Source of the DNA: Burkholderia ubonensis subsp. mesacidophila | GTDB lineage: Bacteria > Pseudomonadota > Gammaproteobacteria > Burkholderiales > Burkholderiaceae | Direction of reading: 5' to 3' | DNA length: 64,000 nt | Assembly: GCF_002097715.1 (NCBI RefSeq) | Contig: NZ_CP020738.1 | Span: forward strand, 744,001 to 808,000 | Shown here: in pieces, positions 8,814 through 18,453 of the stretch | Layout: each line of letters starts with the position of its first letter | How positions within the stretch are numbered: the stretch's first letter is position 1 | Program-made: the position numbers and the translations under genes | The notes under the pieces: model-generated | The model's input: the letters and a program-made list of their open reading frames with translations, nothing else | Told to the model about the DNA's origin: nothing | Database searches by the model: none

Positions 8814-9017
8814 ATGAAACTGCTCGGCATGATCCGTCTGGTCCTGTGGAGCTTCTTCGGCGTGCGCAACAGCAAGGAGCATGCCGCGGATCTCGCGAAC
8901 GTCAACTTCACGCTGCTGCCGTTCGTGGCGATCATTCTCGCCGCGCTCGTCGGGGCGGTCATCTACGGCGTCGTGCACCTGGTGGCCGATCCGACGTCGA
9001 CGATGCAAGGCTTCTGA
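8814..9017 (+). CDS. DUF2970 small membrane protein
   Basis: This is a 67-residue protein with an AAGGAG ribosome-binding site (8801-8806). A basic N-terminus with the WSFFGVRNSKE stretch is followed by one hydrophobic helix (about residues 36-56, FVAIILAALVGAVIYGVVH). The pattern is that of DUF2970, a family of short inner-membrane proteins common in Betaproteobacteria and of unknown function. It ends 16 nt before the IS110 transposase stop codon, so the insertion lies directly at its 3' end. Confidence 0.8.
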   Translation: MKLLGMIRLVLWSFFGVRNSKEHAADLANVNFTLLPFVAIILAALVGAVIYGVVHLVADPTSTMQGF

Positions 9018-9033
9018 GTAACCGTCTAGCGAG

Positions 9034-10190
<1,157 letters not shown>

Positions 10191-10705
10191 ACAAGCACGA
10201 TTGCGTCGACTGCCCGATGCCGGCGCGACGATGCGCCGGGCACGGGCGCCCTGCACGGGCCGCCGCCGTGAGCGCCTGAACGGCCGCTGCCCGCTTGCCA
10301 GCCATCGACGATTCCGTCGTGGCGATGCGCGCCGTCGATCGATGGCGCTTCCTGTTCCGCTTCCCACTCTTCCTGCCCGATTCCGCCGCCGGTACGCCGC
10401 CGCGGGGTAAAATGCGCGCCGCAACGCGTGGCGCGCCCGGGTCGCCGTGCCGCTTCCGCCGCCCAATGGGCTGGCGGGGCACGCCGGCGCTCGCGCGTCG
10501 CCGCACGCGTCACGCCCGGGCCCGCCGCGGACCGGCTTCCGATACGCGTGCACCGCATCGGTCGACGACGACATCCGGGGCCGTCGCGCGTTTCCGCGCG
10601 AGCCCGCGCCCGTCTTGCGTGATCGGGCGCGTTCGGCCGACAGGTCGTCATGCCGCCGGCCAAGCGCGTGCGACAGGTTGAGCGGCGAGTTTCGAATCCA
10701 GAAAG
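10191..10705 (+). promoter_or_regulatory. Long structured leader of the TonB receptor operon
   Basis: This is a 515-bp GC-rich gap with no convincing gene. A TAAAAT (10408-10413) looks like a -10 box, with no good -35, leaving a leader of nearly 290 nt. A nested hairpin is obvious: GTGCC 10447-10451 with GGCAC 10478-10482, CCGCC 10456-10460 with GGCGG 10473-10477, and GCCC 10461-10464 with GGGC 10468-10471. I looked for TPP, cobalamin and FMN riboswitch cores and saw none. Confidence 0.4.
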
Positions 10706-12937
10706 ATGACTGTGAACAGAAGAAGAGCGTCGCCGGCACTCCGGCGGCGCGCGTGTGTCAGCGTGGGTCTCGGCATCACGCTTTTCGCCGCGCAGGCAGG
10801 CGCGGCTTCCGTCGATGCGCCGGCGCCGGCTTCGGACGCCGATGCGGCATCCGGCGGCGGCACGCTGCCGGCCATCAGCGTGAGCGGCGCGCGCGACAAT
10901 GCGTTGCGCGCACGCACCGCGTCGGTTGCCGGGTATGACGACGCGCCGCTGCGCGATACGCCCGCGTCGGTCAGCGTCGTCACCCGCGCGCTGCTGGACG
11001 ACCAGCAGGCGAAGCGGCTGAGCGACGTCGTCCGCAACGACGCGTCGGTCAGCAACGCGTACGCGCCGGTCGGCTACTTCGAAGGCTTTTCGATTCGCGG
11101 CTTTCCGGTCGATCTCGCGAGCGCGATCCGCATCGACGGCCTGACGGTGTCGGGCGAGCAGAACGTGCCGCTCGAGAACAAGGAGCGCGTCGAGATCCTG
11201 AAAGGGCTCGCGGGCATCGACAGCGGCGTCGTCGCGCCGGGCGGCGTGATCAACTTCGTGACCAAGCGGTCCGCGAACGTCGCGAGCGTGACGACGGGCG
11301 TCGACAGCAGGGGATCGACGTCGGCCGCCGTGGACCTCGGCCAGCGCTTCGGCCCCGGCAACCAGTTCGGCATCCGGATCAATGCGGCGAAGGAGAACAT
11401 GCATTCGTACATCGACGGCACGAACGGGCGCCGCACGTTCGGATCGATCGCCGCCGACTGGGACATCAGCCCGCGCGCGAGCCTGCAGCTCAATGCGGAA
11501 TTCCAGCAGTGGATCCAGCGTTCCGCGCCGGGGTATCAGCTGCTTGGCGGCACGGTCGTGCCGTCCGTCAAGTCGACGTCGAAGGCGCTCGGCACGCAGC
11601 CGTGGGCGAAACCGCTGACCACCGATGCGCTGAACCTCAACGCGCGCTTCGACTACCAGTTCAACGACGACTGGAAGGCCTACGTCGCCGCGGGCCGCAG
11701 CCGCACGATGATCGACGACAACAGCGCGTTCGCGTATGGCTGTTCGTCGGCGGGTTGCGCGCCCGGTGGGGCGTCACCGTTCTTCTTCGGCAGGAATGGG
11801 GATTTCGACGTGTACGACTTCCGGAGCCCGGGCGAGTACCGACGCAACGACGACGTGCGCGCGGTAACGACCGGTAAGTTTTCTACCGGACCGGTGCGTC
11901 ACGAGCTGACGGTCGGCGCGAGCGTGCAGCGGCGCGTCGTGCACATGGCGGATGCCGTCTACGACTATGTGGGGAGCGAGAACATCTACGGCCCGGACCT
12001 CACGTTTGCGCCGTCGCAAAACGTGGCCGGTCCGTCGTATCCGCGGCTCGACGCGTGGCAGTACGCGGTGTTCGGCGCCGACCGGATCAGCTTCGGCGAC
12101 CACTGGCAGGTGCTCGCGGGCGGCAAGGAGGTGCTGCTGCGGCAGCGGAGCTGGAGCAGCCTCGACGGTCCGCAAACCCGCACCGACCGCTCGGTGTTCT
12201 TGCCGCAGGTCGCACTGGTCTACAAGCCGGTGAACGCGCTGTCGCTCTATGCGTCGTACAGCAAGGCGCTGTCGCTCGGCGACCAGGCGCCGGTGCGCGC
12301 AAGCAACGCATATGCGTTCCTGCCGCCCGTCGAATCGCATCAGATCGAGGTCGGCGCGAAATATGACTGGCTCGACCGGCTGAGCCTCACGGCCGCGGTA
12401 TTCTCGATCAGCAAGCCGTTCCAGTTCGCGCAGCCCGACGCGTCGAACGGCAGCTACACGTTCGTGCAGCGCGGCACGCAGCGGCACCAGGGGATCGAGC
12501 TCGGCGCGGCCGGACGGCTCACGCAGCGGCTGTCGCTGACCGCGACCGTGGCGGCGATTCGCGCGCGCGCTTACGATTCGGGTTCGCCGGCCTACGAAGG
12601 GCACCAGGTCATCAACGTCCCGGCGCTGCGCGCGTCGCTGTATGCGGACTATGCGGTGCCCGGCGTCGCCGGTCTCGCGCTGCTCGGCGGCGTCGATTAC
12701 AGCGCGAGCCGCAATGCGAACGAGGAGGGCACGGCGCGCGTGCCGGCGTGGTTCGTGTTCAATCTCGGCGCGCGGTATGCGACGAAGATCGGCGGACACC
12801 GGACGGTGCTGCGCGTGTCGGTCGACAACCTGTTCAACAAGTTCTACTGGCGGGATGCGGGCGAGCAGCAGGGCGACGCCTACCTGTTCCCCGGCGCGCC
12901 GCGTACCGCGCGCGTGTCGCTGACTTACGATTTCTGA
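10706..12937 (+). CDS. TonB-dependent outer-membrane receptor
   Basis: This 743-residue protein has a signal peptide (about residues 1-33, ending AQAGAA), an N-terminal plug domain (about 70-180, with TPASVSVVTRALLDDQQ and FSIRGF) and a 22-strand-type barrel ending in an aromatic Phe (LTYDF). It imports a scarce ligand across the outer membrane with TonB/ExbBD energy. The plug sequence resembles siderophore receptors. However, the next two genes are a PnuC permease and a small-molecule kinase, which points to a vitamin (thiamine, riboflavin or nicotinamide riboside type) instead of iron. The weak ribosome-binding site AGAAAG precedes ATG 10706. Confidence 0.88.
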   Translation: MTVNRRRASPALRRRACVSVGLGITLFAAQAGAASVDAPAPASDADAASGGGTLPAISVSGARDNALRARTASVAGYDDAPLRDTPASVSVVTRALLDDQQAKRLSDVVRNDASVSNAYAPVGYFEGFSIRGFPVDLASAIRIDGLTVSGEQNVPLENKERVEILKGLAGIDSGVVAPGGVINFVTKRSANVASVTTGVDSRGSTSAAVDLGQRFGPGNQFGIRINAAKENMHSYIDGTNGRRTFGSIAADWDISPRASLQLNAEFQQWIQRSAPGYQLLGGTVVPSVKSTSKALGTQPWAKPLTTDALNLNARFDYQFNDDWKAYVAAGRSRTMIDDNSAFAYGCSSAGCAPGGASPFFFGRNGDFDVYDFRSPGEYRRNDDVRAVTTGKFSTGPVRHELTVGASVQRRVVHMADAVYDYVGSENIYGPDLTFAPSQNVAGPSYPRLDAWQYAVFGADRISFGDHWQVLAGGKEVLLRQRSWSSLDGPQTRTDRSVFLPQVALVYKPVNALSLYASYSKALSLGDQAPVRASNAYAFLPPVESHQIEVGAKYDWLDRLSLTAAVFSISKPFQFAQPDASNGSYTFVQRGTQRHQGIELGAAGRLTQRLSLTATVAAIRARAYDSGSPAYEGHQVINVPALRASLYADYAVPGVAGLALLGGVDYSASRNANEEGTARVPAWFVFNLGARYATKIGGHRTVLRVSVDNLFNKFYWRDAGEQQGDAYLFPGAPRTARVSLTYDF

Positions 12938-12970
12938 TCGCGATCCGACCTACACTGGAGAGAACGAACG

Positions 12971-13561
12971 ATGTCCACCCTTGAAATCGCCGGCGTGATC
13001 GTCAGCGCGCTCGCGATCTGGCTGACCGCGAAGCGGCGCATGCTGTGCTGGCCCGTGGGGCTCGCGTCGGTCGCGCTGTACGGCTGGATCTTCTTCGACG
13101 CGAAGCTTTATTCGGACATGCTGCTGCAGGGCGCGTTCGCGGTGCTGCAGGTGTACGGCTGGCGGCGCTGGCTCGCGCAGCGCGTGGACGGCGCTGCGTC
13201 GCACGGCGCCGTCGTGCCGGTCAGCGGGGTCACGCCGGCGAAGGTGCTGCCCGACCTGATCGCGGCGGTCGTGGGCAGCGCGCTGCTCGGCGGGATCATG
13301 GCGCGCTGGACCGACGCCGCGCTGCCGTTCGTCGACGCGTCGCTGACCGCGTTCAGCCTCGTCGCGCAATACTGGACGGCGCGGCGCTACATCGCGTCGT
13401 GGGGCCTGTGGATCGTGGTCAACGTGGTCTATGTCGGGATGTTCGTCGTCAAGGGGCTGTACCTGACCGCGGGGCTCTACGCGCTGTTCATCGGGCTCGC
13501 GGTGATCGGCTGGCGCGACTGGCGCAACACGGCCGCTGCGGTGCGCGCGGCGGCGAGCTGA
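12971..13561 (+). CDS. PnuC-family vitamin permease
   Basis: This 196-residue integral membrane protein has about seven hydrophobic segments. It shows family marks LEIAGVIVSALAIWL at the N-terminus, W-x-x-G near 27, and the LMARWT/YIASWGLWIVVN region typical of PnuC transporters. These facilitate diffusion of nicotinamide riboside, thiamine or riboflavin, which is then trapped by phosphorylation. The ribosome-binding site GGAGAG is well placed. The kinase gene follows after 24 nt. The ligand cannot be decided from sequence. A 110-bp piece of this gene recurs, inverted, at 18217-18326. Confidence 0.88.
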   Translation: MSTLEIAGVIVSALAIWLTAKRRMLCWPVGLASVALYGWIFFDAKLYSDMLLQGAFAVLQVYGWRRWLAQRVDGAASHGAVVPVSGVTPAKVLPDLIAAVVGSALLGGIMARWTDAALPFVDASLTAFSLVAQYWTARRYIASWGLWIVVNVVYVGMFVVKGLYLTAGLYALFIGLAVIGWRDWRNTAAAVRAAAS

Positions 13562-13585
13562 TACGTTTCCGGAGGCCTGTCGCCG

Positions 13586-14788
13586 ATGTCCAATCCGACC
13601 GAGTCGACCGCGCGGGTGGCCCACGCGGAGGCCGATGCGATCGCGCCGCCGCAGTTCGGCGTCGACGGCGAGCAGGCCGAACGCGACTGGCCGCTGATCA
13701 CGCGTGACGAGGTGGCCGCGATCCTCGCGCGGATCGACGACGCAGGGCCGCCGGCGCAGCTCGTGTGGCACAGCCCGCGGCCGTTCTCGGCGGCCGTGCT
13801 GGTTCATACGGCGCGCGGCCGCGCGCTGTTCGTCAAGCGTCATCACGTGAGCATCCGCGACGTCGCGGGGCTCGAGGAAGAACATCGTTTCATCGCGCAT
13901 CTGCGCGACCGCGGCATTTCGGTTCCCGACATCCTGGCGGACCATGATGGCGCGACCGCCGTGACGCTCGGCGACTGGACCTACGAGGTGCATGCGGTGG
14001 CGCCCGGATGCGATGCGTATCGCGGCGTGATGTCGTGGAAGCCGTTCACGCATCCGTCGCATGCTTACGCGGCGGGGCAAGCGCTTGCGCGCCTGCATCA
14101 TGCGGCGGCCGGCTTCGATGCGCCGGCCCGGCCGGTGCGGCTGCTGCTGTCGAGCTTCAGGGTGCTGTCGTCGGCCGATCTGCCCGGCGCGCTCGAGCGC
14201 TGGGTTGCCGCGCAGCCGCTGCTCGTGCGCGCGCTGGCCGCGCGCAACTGGCGCGACGAAATCGCGGACGCGATCGGCCCGTACCACGCGCGTCTTGCGC
14301 CGTTGCTGCCGGCATTGCGGCCGCTGTGGACCCACGGCGACTGGCACGCGTCGAACCTGCTGTGGAGCGACGGGGAGCCCGGCGCGCAGGTGCGCACGGT
14401 GCTCGATTTCGGGCTGTCGGATCGCACCTGCGCGGTGTATGACGTCGCGCTCGCGATCGAGCGCAACGCGATCGACTGGATGGCGCCGGCTGACGCGCGC
14501 AAGGTCGAATACGCGCAGATCGACGCGCTGCTCGATGGATATGAGTCACTCGCGCCGCTCAACAACGACGCGTATGCGGCGCTGGTGGCGCTGCTGCCGA
14601 TCGTGCATGCCGAGTTCGCGCTGTCCGAGGTCGCGTATTTCGACGGCATCGTCGGTTCGCCCGCGACGGTGGATGTCGCGTACGACGGCTATTTGATCGG
14701 GCATGCGCGATGGTTCGGCGAACGCGATGGAAGGCAGTTGCTCGATTGGTTGGTGCGTCGGCGGCGGGTGCGGAACGCGCAAGCCTGA
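13586..14788 (+). CDS. APH-like phosphotransferase, probable vitamin kinase
   Basis: This 400-residue protein belongs to the aminoglycoside-phosphotransferase/choline-kinase superfamily. It has the Brenner motif HGDWHASNLLW (about residues 251-261), the Mg-binding DFGLSDR (about 273) and an N-terminal Lys in LFVKRHH. It lies last in the receptor-permease-kinase operon, so the natural reading is a kinase that traps the vitamin brought in by PnuC, as thiamine and riboflavin kinases do elsewhere. It could also be a generic antibiotic-resistance-like kinase, but context argues against that. Confidence 0.78.
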   Translation: MSNPTESTARVAHAEADAIAPPQFGVDGEQAERDWPLITRDEVAAILARIDDAGPPAQLVWHSPRPFSAAVLVHTARGRALFVKRHHVSIRDVAGLEEEHRFIAHLRDRGISVPDILADHDGATAVTLGDWTYEVHAVAPGCDAYRGVMSWKPFTHPSHAYAAGQALARLHHAAAGFDAPARPVRLLLSSFRVLSSADLPGALERWVAAQPLLVRALAARNWRDEIADAIGPYHARLAPLLPALRPLWTHGDWHASNLLWSDGEPGAQVRTVLDFGLSDRTCAVYDVALAIERNAIDWMAPADARKVEYAQIDALLDGYESLAPLNNDAYAALVALLPIVHAEFALSEVAYFDGIVGSPATVDVAYDGYLIGHARWFGERDGRQLLDWLVRRRRVRNAQA

Positions 14789-15125
14789 GTGGTGCGTTCG
14801 GCACGGCGACGTGTGCGGCGCGCTACGCTCCCCGGACGGCTGGCCCTGTCTTTGCGCTACGCCGTTCCGCACGACTTCAATACGTCATCCGCCGCCCGCA
14901 CAATCCGGGCGAGCTTCAGTTGTCGATACAACCAGCCGACACCACACCGCCTGATACCCGGCAATCAGGCCCGTCACGGTGTACCAGTTCACATTGCGTG
15001 ACATTGATTCGGATAACTTAAAATCGTTAGTGCATTTTCGTACACGGACGATTGATCATCCTGTCGGGTTGGCGTTAGGTTGGTAAGGGGCACATTTCGC
15101 CCGCTTAACCGGAAAGGGGTTCAGG
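14789..15125. other. Intergenic region ahead of the T6SS cargo island
   Basis: This 337-bp gap has lower GC in its second half. A GTGACA (14998-15003) followed by TAAAAT (15019-15024) could be a weak promoter for the PAAR genes, though the spacing (15 nt) is short. I see no gene or repeat. Confidence 0.35.
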
Positions 15126-15794
15126 ATGACGAACGAAAAAGAAGCAAGCGTACTTTCCCATCTTTTCGCGACCGTCGGCTCACGTACCGAGCGCGGCGGG
15201 TGGGTCGCCGAAGTCGCGGGCAAGACGAGTTATCGCGGACTGTTGCTGGCCCGCGTTGGCGACATCGTTAAATACGCTGACGGCAGCGAAGCCGTCATCA
15301 TCGACGGGGCGGGGTTGGCTGCCACGTCGGAGAATAAGCCGTTCGCGCTGGTCGGCTCGCGACTGAGCAACGGCGACGTCATCACGCAAACGTTACAAGA
15401 CGGAGCCGGCATTCGGGTAAGCGACGACCAGCCGATTCCCGGCTTGTTCGATTCGGCCTACGTGCCGCCACCCGCCTGCCCGCGCTACCGGCTGGCCGTG
15501 AAAGGGGCGACGACCGCTCGGGGCGGCGTGTTGCGCGAAGCAACCGGCACGTGGGACATGGGCGACGCGCTCGGCAAGTCTGCTGTCGTGGGAAACGTTG
15601 TCCACTATGCGGACGGCCCGACCGCCCGAATCATCAGCGGCCTGGGCATCGCGGATTACCCAGACTTCGCGCCGCTCGCTTTCGTCGGGAGCGAACTCGA
15701 CAATGGCGACGCGATCACCGATAGCCCGGAACGCGAGGGCAGGGGCTTCGCCGATACGTTCACGGTGGTGAAGCTGGCGACCGTGACCGGCTAA
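15126..15794 (+). CDS. PAAR-domain protein (T6SS spike tip)
   Basis: This 222-residue protein has two PAAR-like modules: about residues 30-110 (RVGDIVKYADGSEAVIIDGAG, SRLSNGDVI) and about 120-215 (GGVLREATGTWDMGDALG, VHYADGPTARIISG). PAAR proteins cap the VgrG spike of the type VI secretion system and carry effectors. There is no enzymatic extension. It is followed after 12 nt by a second PAAR gene, so it opens a cargo operon. Confidence 0.75.
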   Translation: MTNEKEASVLSHLFATVGSRTERGGWVAEVAGKTSYRGLLLARVGDIVKYADGSEAVIIDGAGLAATSENKPFALVGSRLSNGDVITQTLQDGAGIRVSDDQPIPGLFDSAYVPPPACPRYRLAVKGATTARGGVLREATGTWDMGDALGKSAVVGNVVHYADGPTARIISGLGIADYPDFAPLAFVGSELDNGDAITDSPEREGRGFADTFTVVKLATVTG

Positions 15795-15806
15795 AGGGGC
15801 GACGGC

Positions 15807-16361
15807 ATGATCCGATATTTTCTCGCCAAAGGCGACCGCGCCGGCAGTGCGGTCATCACCGAAGGTCTCGATACCGTGACCTGCTCGAACCCGCCGCCGA
15901 GGGTACATATCGCCACGCTCTACATGAAAACCTACTGCACGGCTTGCAAGCGGGAGGGGTTCATCGCGCCGAAAGGGCCGCGCCGGCCCGGCACCGGCCC
16001 CAACGGCAAGCAATGGGCATTGAGCGGCGACACTAACGTGTGCGGCTGCAACCCGCCGCCGGTCTTCTACGCCGAGCGCAACATGAGAATGATTTTCACG
16101 GCCGAGCAAGCGGCGACGCTGACAGGTCAAAGTGCCCTGCGTTCGGCGGCGGCGGGGCGGGTCGAACACGACGAACAATTCGTTCTGTGCGACGTCGACA
16201 CCGGCCGACCACTGGCGCTTGTGCAATACCGAATCCGTACCGCATCCGGAAAAGTGTTCAGCGGCGTCACGGACGCCACGGGCCACACAGCGTGTCACCA
16301 CGACCGGCGCGGAAGGCCTTCAACTTCATATCTATCGCGCTCATGTTTGAGCAACTGGTAG
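15807..16361 (+). pseudogene. PAAR protein with C-terminal frameshift
   Basis: The reading frame gives 184 residues: an N-terminal PAAR region (about 1-105) and then a transthyretin-like carrier domain (EQFVLCDVDTGRPLALVQYRIRTASG, about 130-155). After SGVTDATGHT the frame goes wrong. Moving to the +1 frame at about 16285 restores QRVTTTGAEGLQLHIYRAHV with a stop at 16350. The neighbouring paralogue has the equivalent GHTQRVATTNTESLHLEI. The defect looks like loss of one CA dinucleotide in a CACACA run (16284-16289). With the repair, the gene would overlap the next ATG (16343) by 8 nt, as expected in this tight operon. It is a recent lesion or a phase-variable site. Confidence 0.75.
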
Positions 16362-16882
16362 TCAAAGGCGCGCCCACAACGACCGGCGGCTGTGTCGTAG
16401 GCGGCTCGTCAACGCAGTTTGACGAGCAAGGCCAGCGGTTCGCCCGAGACGGAGACGAAGCGACGTGTGGGAACTGTAAAGGACTTTTTCCGATTCGCGG
16501 CGGTGCCGATACATGGCTGGATGATGGAAAAGCCATGGTCAAGGATTGGGACTGGGTGCTATGTCCGTGCCGGAGGAATCGTGTCCGGGCCACGCCGTCC
16601 ACGACGTTCTTCTATTCGGACGGAGGCAACGCACAGGCGGAAACGCAGCCGATGATGCGGAAGGTTACTGAAAGCGCGCCGCTCGCCATGCATGACGAGC
16701 AATACGTTTTGCGCGATGCCGATAGCGGACAGCCTCTAACCAATATCCGCTATCGGATTCGCACCGCATCCGGGCATGTTTTCAGCGGCGTCACAGATGC
16801 TACGGGCCACACACAACGCGTTGCGACGACTAACACCGAATCGCTTCATCTTGAAATTGTGAGAAACGAACATGCCCAATGA
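16343..16882 (+). CDS. PAAR protein with transthyretin-like carrier domain
   Basis: This is a 179-residue protein. An N-terminal PAAR domain is recognisable by KGAPTTTGGCVVGGSS, ARDGDEATCGNCKG and WVLCPCRRNRV (residues 5-85). The C-terminal transthyretin-like domain (about 115-175: LRDADSGQPLTNIRYRIRTASGHVFSGVTDATGHTQR) is of the kind that links T6SS tips to effectors. It is an intact paralogue of the frameshifted gene upstream. It overlaps the effector gene by 11 nt, which suggests it loads that effector. Confidence 0.8.
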   Translation: MFEQLVVKGAPTTTGGCVVGGSSTQFDEQGQRFARDGDEATCGNCKGLFPIRGGADTWLDDGKAMVKDWDWVLCPCRRNRVRATPSTTFFYSDGGNAQAETQPMMRKVTESAPLAMHDEQYVLRDADSGQPLTNIRYRIRTASGHVFSGVTDATGHTQRVATTNTESLHLEIVRNEHAQ

Positions 16883-17543
16883 CGGTTACGAACTTGTTCA
16901 CGATTCAGCTATGACGAACACAACACCCGGCTCGAAGGTTTATGTTGGTGTAAACACGGCGCCGATATGTCCGAATATGAATAATAAGCAATTCGCCGAT
17001 ATAGTGATGCGTGCTCGCGATGCGGGTATTGCGCTGATTAAGGATCGTATCGCGGCGGTTGCGCGATGGGACAGAAACGAGCAGGACCGCGCCAAAACTT
17101 ACTTCGGGCGTGCAGATGAAGAGATCAGAAGTACCCTAATCGCGGGCCTTCCACGATTGCTGAAAGCCATGCAAGAGCTTGTTCCAGAGAAAATTGTTCG
17201 CTGGGATAGTGACCTCAACAGAAATCTGTCATGTGCCGTTGTGCCCGATACCGGCTCAAATCGTGCTGCGGTATGTAAGCCAAACTCCAAAGAGCGAGTT
17301 ATAGCAATCTACTCAAAATTCTGTTCTGATTCAAATGGGGAGCTATTCCATGCTGCAAAAGTTAAGGTTTTGATTCATGAGTGTACTCATTACGTTGACA
17401 CGTTTAATTCGGATGATATTATTTATGGGGATACTGAGATTGGGATGAGGGTGTTTGCAATGAATAATTCGGATTGTGCGATCAGGAACGCGGATAGTAT
17501 AACCGGATATATTGCAACATTTGATAGGATTATTATTCAATGA
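16872..17543 (+). CDS. Putative T6SS effector, M35-type metallopeptidase
   Basis: This 223-residue protein has markedly lower GC than its surroundings. The zinc site is HECTH (H169, E170, H173), followed by Asp181/182 and then YG (185-186) and NADS (206-209). Upstream, YFGRADEEI (about 78-86) matches the 'WFG' region of deuterolysin/aspzincin (M35, Lys-specific endopeptidase-like) domains. Two Cys pairs may form disulphides. It overlaps the PAAR/transthyretin-like gene, so it is the probable cargo: a peptidase delivered to the periplasm or envelope of rivals. A secreted immunity candidate overlaps its stop codon. Confidence 0.75.
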   Translation: MPNDGYELVHDSAMTNTTPGSKVYVGVNTAPICPNMNNKQFADIVMRARDAGIALIKDRIAAVARWDRNEQDRAKTYFGRADEEIRSTLIAGLPRLLKAMQELVPEKIVRWDSDLNRNLSCAVVPDTGSNRAAVCKPNSKERVIAIYSKFCSDSNGELFHAAKVKVLIHECTHYVDTFNSDDIIYGDTEIGMRVFAMNNSDCAIRNADSITGYIATFDRIIIQ

Positions 17544-18031
17544 TCATGTCACGGGGTTTCCGATTTTTTTTCTTGACACTGGCGGTCGCAGTGTCCGCTT
17601 TTCTTCACAGACCAGCTGTCGCCTGTACAGTCGGGGAGGAAGTGCAGGCTCAATTACCGTTCAATACTGCTGATATTTCCAATGCGGACAGGCTCGCAAT
17701 TGCGAATATTGTGATTGAAGCGAAAAAATGGCCTGATGTGGAGATTCAAGCGGTTGTGATTGTGGGGGCATATAAAGGCGAAGAGCGTGTGGAGTGGTTG
17801 AAGGAGGTTCGCGCCGAGAATGTCAAGGCATATTTGCAGCAGCTTGGCATTAAGAGCGGGAACATATTGATTGACAAGAAGACGTTCACGGACGAGATGG
17901 TGGTTAAGCACCCCGATGGCATGCTCACTATCCATCAAATCGTGGTCGAGTTGACACCGATATGTAAGGGCAGTTGTGCGTGGCTTTGCGATGATCCACG
18001 TGTGACGCCCACAAGCAAGGCGATCAAGTAA
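17540..18031 (+). CDS. Secreted protein, candidate periplasmic immunity protein
   Basis: This 163-residue protein has a signal peptide (about 1-28, hydrophobic FFFLTLAVAVSAFL), cleaved near PAVA-CT; a Cys directly after the site makes a lipoprotein conceivable. The mature part looks OmpA-C-like: FNTADISNADRLAIANI, then IVGAYKGEERVEWLKEVRAENVKAYLQQLGI. It overlaps the peptidase effector by 4 nt and is equally low in GC. Periplasmic location and position make it the likely immunity partner. No known inhibitor family is recognised. Confidence 0.6.
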   Translation: MIMSRGFRFFFLTLAVAVSAFLHRPAVACTVGEEVQAQLPFNTADISNADRLAIANIVIEAKKWPDVEIQAVVIVGAYKGEERVEWLKEVRAENVKAYLQQLGIKSGNILIDKKTFTDEMVVKHPDGMLTIHQIVVELTPICKGSCAWLCDDPRVTPTSKAIK

Positions 18032-18045
18032 TCTCGATGCGGCCT

Positions 18046-18070
18046 AAGCCCTGCAACAGCGGGGCTTTTT
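18046..18070 (+). terminator. Rho-independent terminator of the T6SS cargo operon
   Basis: AAGCCC (18046-18051) pairs with GGGCTT (18062-18067) and is followed by a T run. It lies 15 nt after the immunity gene stop. Confidence 0.75.
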
Positions 18071-18216
18071 CTCTTGCAATCGAGCACGTTACCGAAACTT
18101 GTTGCACTTGGCGTCGCTCGCTGCGTGCATCACACTCGCCGTTAGCTTGTTCGCGACAGGGTGAGCAAGCGCCCGTTCGGCGAGGTTGAGTGCATAGCCG
18201 TGTTCGCTGGCCCAAT

Positions 18217-18326
18217 TTGCGCGATGAGGCTGAACGCGGTCAGCGACGCGTCGACGAACGGTAGCGCGGCGTCGGTCCAGCGCGCCATGATCCCGCCGAG
18301 CAGCGCGCTGCTCACGACCGCCGCGA
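18217..18326 (-). pseudogene. Inverted fragment of pnuC
   Basis: On the minus strand this 110-bp stretch reads AAVVSSALLGGIMARWTDAALP... and ends ...TAFSLIAQ. It is nearly base-for-base the internal part of the intact permease gene at about 13260-13369 (residues about 97-133), with only a few substitutions. Homology stops sharply on both sides. It lies between the T6SS cargo terminator and the metal efflux operon, so it marks a rearrangement: the cargo island is bracketed by an intact pnuC operon and an inverted pnuC piece. Confidence 0.85.
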
Positions 18327-18369
18327 CGCGTCGCATTCGCTGGCCGCGCAGCACGACGCGCGCCAAAAA

Positions 18370-18396
18370 TGACGGAAATATCATGTTCGCATCATG
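18370..18396 (+). promoter_or_regulatory. TGAC-N7-TCATG box upstream of czcC
   Basis: TGACGGAAATATCATG (18370-18385) followed by a second ATCATG 11 bp later (18391-18396). The same 16-bp pattern and 11-bp periodicity occur upstream of the two DUF4148 genes at 27059 and 27650. An 11-bp direct-repeat period is typical for OmpR-type response regulators; the CzcR-like protein of this operon is the likely binder (inferred). Confidence 0.55.
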
Positions 18397-18453
18397 TTTG
18401 CACAGCGGCAGGACCGTAGCATCGGTCGCGAAACTGTCAATGCAGACTCGAAC

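Noticed and set aside
10191..10705. TPP, cobalamin or FMN riboswitch ahead of the vitamin operon
   Set aside because: I found no CTGAGA/ACCTGA TPP core, no B12 box and no RFN pattern, so the leader is only reported as structured.
13586..14788. Antibiotic resistance by aminoglycoside phosphotransferase
   Set aside because: The fold fits, but the gene is tied to a receptor and PnuC permease, which fits vitamin trapping better.
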